Source of the DNA: DATLEX01 sp035525045
GTDB lineage: Bacteria > Acidobacteriota > Thermoanaerobaculia > Gp7-AA8
Direction of reading: 5' to 3'
Assembly (NCBI GenBank): GCA_035525045.1
Contig: DATLEX010000258.1
Location: 1-10,200, forward strand
DNA: 10,200 nucleotides
Position 1 is the stretch's first letter. Each line of letters begins with the position of its first letter. Shown piece after piece: positions 6,527 through 10,200 of the stretch. The translations under genes were made by a program, and so were the position numbers. The notes under the pieces were generated by a model that made no database searches, was not told the origin of the DNA, and worked only from the letters and a program-made list of their open reading frames with translations.

Positions 6527-7604
6527 TCATCCCTTTCCTTTTCGTTTTCCCTTGCCTCCGCCCTGGCCCGCACCCTTGGAGTGTCCGGGCGGAAGTCCAC
6601 CCTGCGGCTGGGCGCCGCTCATGCTGCGTTCATCCCCTTTCCGCTGCCCGGGAGGGTCGATCCTCGGACCGCCCCGCCCCTCGGGCCGCTTCGGCGTGAC
6701 TCGGGCGGCCGGATGCTCGCCATGCACGATCTCCACGCCGGTCTGCACGCCGGCGGCTTTCTTGAGCTGTCCCGGCGGGCCGCCGTGCGGATGTCCGCGC
6801 CGCGCCGCCATGCGCGTCCGCACCGGCGGCGGGAAGAAGTTCTGATCGACGACCGTCACCTCCGACCTCGGAACCAGAGCGATCTGCGGCGTCACGTCGA
6901 AGGTGCGCAGCCTCTGCTCGATCACCCGTACCAGGCTCGGCCCCTTCACTCCTTCGTCGACGACCTGCGTGTGGACGAACTGCACGAAGCCGGGCTCCCC
7001 TTCCGCGACGAGCGCCACCGGCGCGTAGCGGAGAACTTCCTCGAACTGCACCGGCGCGACATCCGCCTGGTTGAGCATCGCCACGAGACGGCTCAGCTCG
7101 CTGAAGGGGACGCCGGTCGCCTCCGCCACCGCCGCCACGGCCAGCGGCATGGCGATGACCGCCAGCAGGTCGCCGCCGCCGATGACCGGCTGTACGATGT
7201 AGTCGTCGGAGACGACGAAGGTCGTGGCCGGCTCCCGCAGCCGTGACGAACTGCGGCGTCACGTCGTAGGTTCGGAGCCGCTGTTCGATCGAGGTCACCA
7301 GGCGCAGCCCCACCACGCCGCGATCGACTTCCTCCCGGACGAACTGACCGAACGCCGGCCGCTCCTCCACCACCAGCGTGACCGGCACATAGTGGATCAC
7401 CTGCACGATCTGCGTCGGCGGGACGTTCGCCCGATTGAGTGTTGCCACCAGGTTGGTCAGCTCCGCCGGATCGACGCCGGTAGCGTCCGAGACGACGGCG
7501 ATGGCCAGCGGCATGGCCACCAGACCGAGGATCTCGTCCGTGTCGAGCGCTGCCGCCGGCAGTGAGACGAGCGCCGGCAGCAACGCGGCAATGGTTCCTT
7601 TCAT
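6527..7604 (-). pseudogene. Secreted protein with two tandem copies of an unrecognised ~120-residue unit; gene split by a one-base frameshift
   Basis: Two frames make one gene. The first starts at ATG 7604 after a strong Shine-Dalgarno (AGGAAGGAGG) with a signal peptide, MKGTIAALLPALVSLPAAA, then unit 1. The second frame carries unit 2 and the tail. Removing one base at about 7241 joins them into 358 residues. Unit 1 (about 24-140) and unit 2 (about 145-261) share AMPLA, ATGV, NLVATLN/RLVAMLN, a Y-x-PV-x-LV segment, an F-x-QFV segment, IEQRLRT and DVTPQ; 34 of 63 ungapped positions were identical by eye. The C-terminal ~95 residues are Gly, Pro, His, Arg and Lys-rich (HPHGGPPGQLKK; ending KGKRKGKG). 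I do not recognise the family. Export to the periplasm or beyond is likely. The frameshift may be a sequencing error, since both halves look well preserved. Confidence 0.7.
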
Positions 7605-7609
7605 CGCAG

Positions 7610-7658
7610 GCCTCCTTCCTGCCCGTTGAGCAAAAGGAGCAGCTGCCGGGAAGGAGGC
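7610..7658 (-). promoter_or_regulatory. RBS-sequestering hairpin ahead of the repeat-protein gene
   Basis: In the 62-nt gap between the secreted SRPBCC gene and ATG 7604 the minus-strand transcript contains GCCTCCTTCC (7658-7649) and its perfect complement GGAAGGAGGC (7619-7610), separated by 29 nt. The second arm is the Shine-Dalgarno itself, ending 5 nt before the ATG. The first arm starts 8 nt after the upstream stop, so a ribosome finishing the SRPBCC gene would cover it and free the Shine-Dalgarno. This suggests translational coupling or another conditional switch. The pairing is visible; its function is inferred. Confidence 0.5.
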
Positions 7659-7666
7659 GGGCTGAG

Positions 7667-8161
7667 CTACCGGTCGTAACGGTTCCTGAAATTGCCGAGC
7701 ACGCCGGTCCACGCCTTGTCGAAGTAGTCGTAGAGGGCGTCCCACTGCTCGCCGCCGCGCCAGCCGAAGTGGGTGAAGTGGAGGCAGGTGCCGCCGCCCG
7801 GCGCGTCATCGAAACGGATGAGGACCCAGGTGTGCTCGGCGCGCAGCGGGCCGAACCGCGGCGGCGCGTTCCAGGAGAAGAGGAGCATCCGCTCCGGATC
7901 AAAGTCGATGACCCGGTTCGTCTCGCCGCCGCGGAAGCCCGGCGGCTGCGAAGGGTCGAAATACATCTCGTACGCGCCGCCGCGAGTCAGCTCGACCTTC
8001 GCGTCGGGAGCGAAGAACGACTTGATCCCCTCGGTCGTGGTCCAGGCCCTCCAGACCTCCGGCGGCGGGGCGGAGACGACCAATTCGCGCTCGATGCGCT
8101 TCGCGGAATCGGCAAAAAGGGGCGTGGCGATCAGGGTGGCGATGGCGATGATTCTCAGCAT
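7667..8161 (-). CDS. Exported SRPBCC (AHSA1/START-like) domain protein
   Basis: A 164-residue protein with a signal peptide (MLRIIAIATLIATPLFA, likely cut near residue 17) followed by a single AHSA1-type SRPBCC domain. Landmarks are RIERELVVSAPPPEVWRAWT, the FFAPDAKVELTRGGAYEMYF segment, GGETNRVIDFDPERMLLFSW, and the C-terminal helix region HFGWRGGEQWDALYDYFDKAW. Such folds form a deep hydrophobic cavity for lipids or other small ligands; the ligand here is unknown. Most AHSA1 proteins are cytosolic, so the signal peptide is notable. The start overlaps the previous gene's end by 7 nt and has GGAGGAG just upstream, so it is co-translated with the cytosolic paralogue. The domain call is strong. 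Confidence 0.88.
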   Translation of the reverse strand: MLRIIAIATLIATPLFADSAKRIERELVVSAPPPEVWRAWTTTEGIKSFFAPDAKVELTRGGAYEMYFDPSQPPGFRGGETNRVIDFDPERMLLFSWNAPPRFGPLRAEHTWVLIRFDDAPGGGTCLHFTHFGWRGGEQWDALYDYFDKAWTGVLGNFRNRYDR

Positions 8162-8631
8162 CTCTCCTCCGTTCCTGCGGCCTCCGCGAAGAGGCCGAGA
8201 TGCGTGGACCAGCCGTGAGGTGAATCGAGGGTGGCGCGGGTGGCGGCGGCCTTCCCGCCGAAGCGCTCCATGTTGCGGTGCTCGAGCTCGACCCGCGTGG
8301 TCATGGGCCCCAGGGCGATGAAGCGGATCTCGAGCTCGGTGATGAGAGCCGGGTCGTACTTCCAGTCGCCGTCGAGCTGCCAGGCCAGGAGGAGGCGCCG
8401 CGGCGGATCCCAGATCAGCACGTTTCCCCAGTCGCACTCCGATCCGTCGGCAGCGACCTCGTACCAGCGCCCGCCGGCGCGGGGCTCGAGCACGACATTC
8501 ACCAGCGGAGCCTCGAGGATGTGATGGTCGCGCGGCCACCACTTGTCGAAGCGGCTGGTGAAGACGCGGAAGGCACGCTCGGCCGGCGCGTCGACGACGA
8601 TCTCCTTTCGGACCGGGTCGAACGCGCTCAT
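8155..8631 (-). CDS. SRPBCC/AHSA1 domain protein, cytosolic
   Basis: A 158-residue protein without a signal peptide. It begins SAFDPVRKEIVVDAPAERAF, the usual first strand of the AHSA1 (activator of Hsp90 ATPase homologue 1-like) fold, then has FTSRFDKWWPRDHHI, a central LEPRAGGRWYEVAADGSE turn, WDPPRRLLLAWQL and a C-terminal helix with GWSTHLGLFAE. Its start ATG overlaps the ArsR stop by one base (TGATG), with AGGAGGAGG about 8 nt upstream; an ATG further upstream lies inside the ArsR gene. ArsR-SRPBCC pairs are a known arrangement in which the repressor controls the neighbouring ligand-binding protein; the ligand has not been established for most. It is a paralogue in fold of the exported SRPBCC protein that follows. 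Confidence 0.9.
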   Translation of the reverse strand: MSAFDPVRKEIVVDAPAERAFRVFTSRFDKWWPRDHHILEAPLVNVVLEPRAGGRWYEVAADGSECDWGNVLIWDPPRRLLLAWQLDGDWKYDPALITELEIRFIALGPMTTRVELEHRNMERFGGKAAATRATLDSPHGWSTHLGLFAEAAGTEERC

Positions 8632-8936
8632 CAGGCGTCCTCCTCCTGCTCGACCCACTGCTTGAAGGCGACGAGGGCCCTGCCCCAGAAGCGATCGAGG
8701 TAGGCGCGCATGGCCGCCACTCCGTCGGGGTCGACGGCGTAGACGTGGCGGGTCCCCTCGGCGCGGACGCCGACCAGGCCGGCGTCCTTGAGGACCTTCA
8801 GGTGCTGCGACACGGCGGGGCGGGAGACGGGGAGCTGCGCGGCGATCTGGCCGACGGAGAGCGAACGCCGGGAGAGCTTCTCGAAGATCCGGCGGCGGGT
8901 GGGATCGGCCAGGGCGGCAAAAGCGTTAGTAATCAC
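8631..8936 (-). CDS. ArsR-family winged-helix transcriptional repressor
   Basis: A 101-residue DNA-binding protein. NAFAALADPTRRRIFEKL at the N-terminus and the helix-turn-helix VGQIAAQLPVSRPAVSQHL (28-46), followed by KVLKDAGLV and the wing EGTRHVY, are classic ArsR features. There are no cysteines, so it is not a thiol-based metal sensor of the ArsR/SmtB kind; it belongs with the SRPBCC-linked subgroup. GTG 8936 is fixed as the start because a TAA codon lies directly before it in frame. No Shine-Dalgarno precedes it. The gene heads the five-gene minus-strand operon, and two dyad sites cover its promoter and start, so autorepression is likely. Its inducer is unknown. Confidence 0.92.
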   Translation of the reverse strand: MITNAFAALADPTRRRIFEKLSRRSLSVGQIAAQLPVSRPAVSQHLKVLKDAGLVGVRAEGTRHVYAVDPDGVAAMRAYLDRFWGRALVAFKQWVEQEEDA

Positions 8937-8973
8937 TTACTGTTAGTATCGGCTTACTAAATGAGTCTGTCAA
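8925..8973 (-). promoter_or_regulatory. Promoter with tandem dyad operators for the ArsR operon
   Basis: On the minus strand a perfect -35 box TTGACA (8973-8968) is followed after exactly 17 nt by GATACT (8950-8945), four of six matches to TATAAT. The GTG start is 8 nt further, so the message is probably leaderless. Read on the plus strand, two near-repeats lie side by side: GTTAGTAATCACTTACT (8925-8941) and GTTAGTATCGGCTTACTAA (8942-8960). Each is an inverted repeat (AGTAA/TTACT; TTAGTA/TACTAA). They cover the -10 region and the transcription start, and the local AT-richness stands out, which is what a repressor site needs. ArsR binding is inference. Confidence 0.65.
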
Positions 8974-8994
8974 GCGAATTTGGACGGCGGAGGG

Positions 8995-10023
8995 CTACCC
9001 GGAGAGGGAGACGCCGGGAATCGCCGTCACGAACTCGGCGCCGAAGCGCATGGCCGGGGTGAAGCTCCCGCCGCGCGGCGGCTCGCCGAGGATCCCCTTC
9101 ACTGCGGCGATCGCGGAGAGGACGGTGAAGGCGTATCCCTCCGGGGTGGTCATGGACATGGTCACCTCGTCGCCGGACGCGTTCGCGACGCGTCCCCACA
9201 CCTCCACGCGTTCGCGCAAGCGTTCGGCCGCGTCGGGGCCGGCGCGGCGCGCGGCGATCCGCTTCAGGACCGCCTTGACCGGCGGCAACGCGGCGAGGGG
9301 AAGGAGCGGCGCGATGCGCCGCAGCCGCTTCACGGCGCGCCGCGACGTGGCGCGGTAGACGCGGATGTTCGGGATGCCCGTCGTGTAGTACGCCGTGGAG
9401 ACGTCGCCCCACGGGATGGTCATGGCCAGCCGCGGCTTGCCGGGGAAGGGGATCTCGCGCACGTCGTGCAGCATCGGTACGCGGACGATCCGCCCGTCCC
9501 GGCGAACGGCACCGCCTTGCCCGATCCCCTCGATCATTGTCTTCATCGTCCCGGCGCTCACGCTCCGCCCGCCGCTGAAGGCGAGCATGAGATCGACGGC
9601 GCCGGGGAGGCGGCGGGCGAGCATCGCCGCCAGGCAGTCGGTCGGCACCACGTCGAAGCCGGCGCCCGGCAGCAGCGTGACGCCGCGCCGTTTCGCCTCG
9701 TCGTCGAGTTGCATGATCGACTCGAAGACGGCGATCTCGCCGGTGATGTCGAGATAGTGCGCACCGGCGTCGAGACAAGCCCGCACCATCGGCCCGCTGG
9801 TATGGATGAACGGCCCCGCGCAGTGGAGGACGAGCGACACCCCTTCGAGCTGCGGCCGCCGGACCTCGAACACGCGCGCCTCGCATCCCAGCTCGCGGGC
9901 CAGCGGCTCGATTCGCTCACGGCTGCGGCCGGCCAGAACCGGCCGCATCTCCGCCGCGCAGGCGCGCGCGATCAGCTCGCCCGTGTAGCCGTTGGCGCCG
10001 TAGATCATCCAGCGTGGCGGCAT
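8995..10023 (-). CDS. Saccharopine dehydrogenase-like NAD(P)-binding reductase (trans-acting enoyl reductase type)
   Basis: A 342-residue oxidoreductase with an N-terminal Rossmann fold. MPPRWMIYGANGYTGELIA carries the GANGYTG dinucleotide loop (9-15). VLHCAGPFIHTSGPMVRACL, AGAHYLDITGE and LLPGAGFDVVPTDCLAA are the core motifs of the saccharopine dehydrogenase NAD(P)-binding family, and the C-terminal GGSFTPAMRFGAEFV region is also typical. Members close to this type include mycobacterial trans-acting enoyl reductases that act in lipid synthesis; the true substrate here cannot be told. ATG 10023 is preferred because it puts the Rossmann motif at the usual distance from the start; ATG 10059 would add 12 residues and nearly touch the divergent gene. 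Its stop lies 22 nt before the -35 box of the ArsR promoter, on the same strand. Confidence 0.88.
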   Translation of the reverse strand: MPPRWMIYGANGYTGELIARACAAEMRPVLAGRSRERIEPLARELGCEARVFEVRRPQLEGVSLVLHCAGPFIHTSGPMVRACLDAGAHYLDITGEIAVFESIMQLDDEAKRRGVTLLPGAGFDVVPTDCLAAMLARRLPGAVDLMLAFSGGRSVSAGTMKTMIEGIGQGGAVRRDGRIVRVPMLHDVREIPFPGKPRLAMTIPWGDVSTAYYTTGIPNIRVYRATSRRAVKRLRRIAPLLPLAALPPVKAVLKRIAARRAGPDAAERLRERVEVWGRVANASGDEVTMSMTTPEGYAFTVLSAIAAVKGILGEPPRGGSFTPAMRFGAEFVTAIPGVSLSG

Positions 10024-10062
10024 GGGGTGCGTGAGTATGTCACCGACACCGAGTCGCATGCT

Positions 10063-10200
10063 ATGAGACGCATCACCATCTCCTTCTCCGAGAGCCTGGC
10101 CGACCTCGTCGAATACGAAGCCGGCCGCCGGGGGACGAGCGTCTCCGCGGTGATCCGCGATGCGATCACCGCGTCTCTGCTCCCGGCGGGACGACGCGCG
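10063..10200 (+). CDS. Ribbon-helix-helix (CopG-like) protein, N-terminal part
   Basis: The first 46 codons of a gene cut by the window edge. MRRITISFSESLADLVEY is the N-terminal strand and first helix of an RHH DNA-binding fold, and RRGTSVSAVIRDAITASLL is the second helix with its preceding turn. RHH dimers of this type are commonly antitoxins (VapB, ParD-like) or CopG-type regulators that repress their own promoter. No toxin is visible, since the downstream sequence is missing. No clear Shine-Dalgarno precedes the ATG. The start is divergent from the reductase gene, with 39 nt between starts if that gene begins at 10023. Confidence 0.72.
   Translation, partial: MRRITISFSESLADLVEYEAGRRGTSVSAVIRDAITASLLPAGRRA

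Noticed and set aside
6630..7240. Continuation of the first repeat-protein frame after the frameshift
   Set aside because: The sequence turns into Arg/Gly/Ala-rich shadow text exactly where the other frame resumes the protein.
8974..8994. Terminator between the reductase gene and the ArsR promoter
   Set aside because: No stable inverted repeat followed by a T-tract is present, so read-through from the reductase into the ArsR operon cannot be excluded.
8957..9886. Alternative minus-strand frame over the reductase
   Set aside because: It is Arg-rich without motifs; the saccharopine dehydrogenase-like frame has the GANGYTG loop and other family motifs.

Overview
The window is strongly GC-rich, gene-dense DNA with many GTG starts and short intergenic gaps. 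The best taxonomic hint is a serine/threonine kinase fused to a long TolB/PD40 repeat domain, a gene type very common in Acidobacteriota and related soil or sediment lineages. The assignment is an inference; there is no rRNA or other marker gene here.

Layout. 1-749 (-): a 3'-truncated arylamine N-acetyltransferase with an intact Cys-His-Asp triad. 839-1036 (+): a small charged helical protein. 1071-3716 (+): the receptor-like kinase with a single membrane span and about twelve PD40 repeats. 3726-3852 (+): a start with a good Shine-Dalgarno that decays after about 15 codons, probably a gene remnant. 3821-4741 (-): an HNH endonuclease-like protein. 4742-4862: a divergent promoter region holding a GGGCTC-type repeat. 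4863-6310 (+): a two-TM small protein overlapping by 4 nt an MgtC/DUF4010 membrane protein.

5998-8936 (-) reads, in transcription order, as one operon: ArsR-type repressor, cytosolic SRPBCC/AHSA1 protein, signal-peptide-bearing SRPBCC protein, a secreted protein made of two tandem copies of an unrecognised ~120-residue unit (broken by a one-base frameshift), and a small lipoprotein whose frame runs into the 3' end of the MgtC/DUF4010 gene. The operon head has a clear sigma70-type promoter overlapped by two tandem dyad operators. The Shine-Dalgarno of the repeat-protein gene lies in a perfect 10-bp stem. 8995-10023 (-): a saccharopine dehydrogenase-like NAD(P)-dependent reductase. 10063-10200 (+): the first 46 residues of a ribbon-helix-helix protein, cut by the window edge.

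How it fits together. Several transcription-unit heads (N-acetyltransferase, HNH gene, small membrane protein, ArsR gene) have -35/-10-like boxes ending 6-8 nt before the start codon and no Shine-Dalgarno, which suggests leaderless messages. Operon-internal genes mostly carry strong Shine-Dalgarno sequences or overlap the preceding gene. The ArsR-SRPBCC-SRPBCC-repeat protein-lipoprotein cluster is the best candidate for an undescribed system. Its products are predicted to lie half in the cytosol and half in the envelope. No function is proven by the sequence. I saw no tRNA, rRNA, CRISPR array or insertion sequence.
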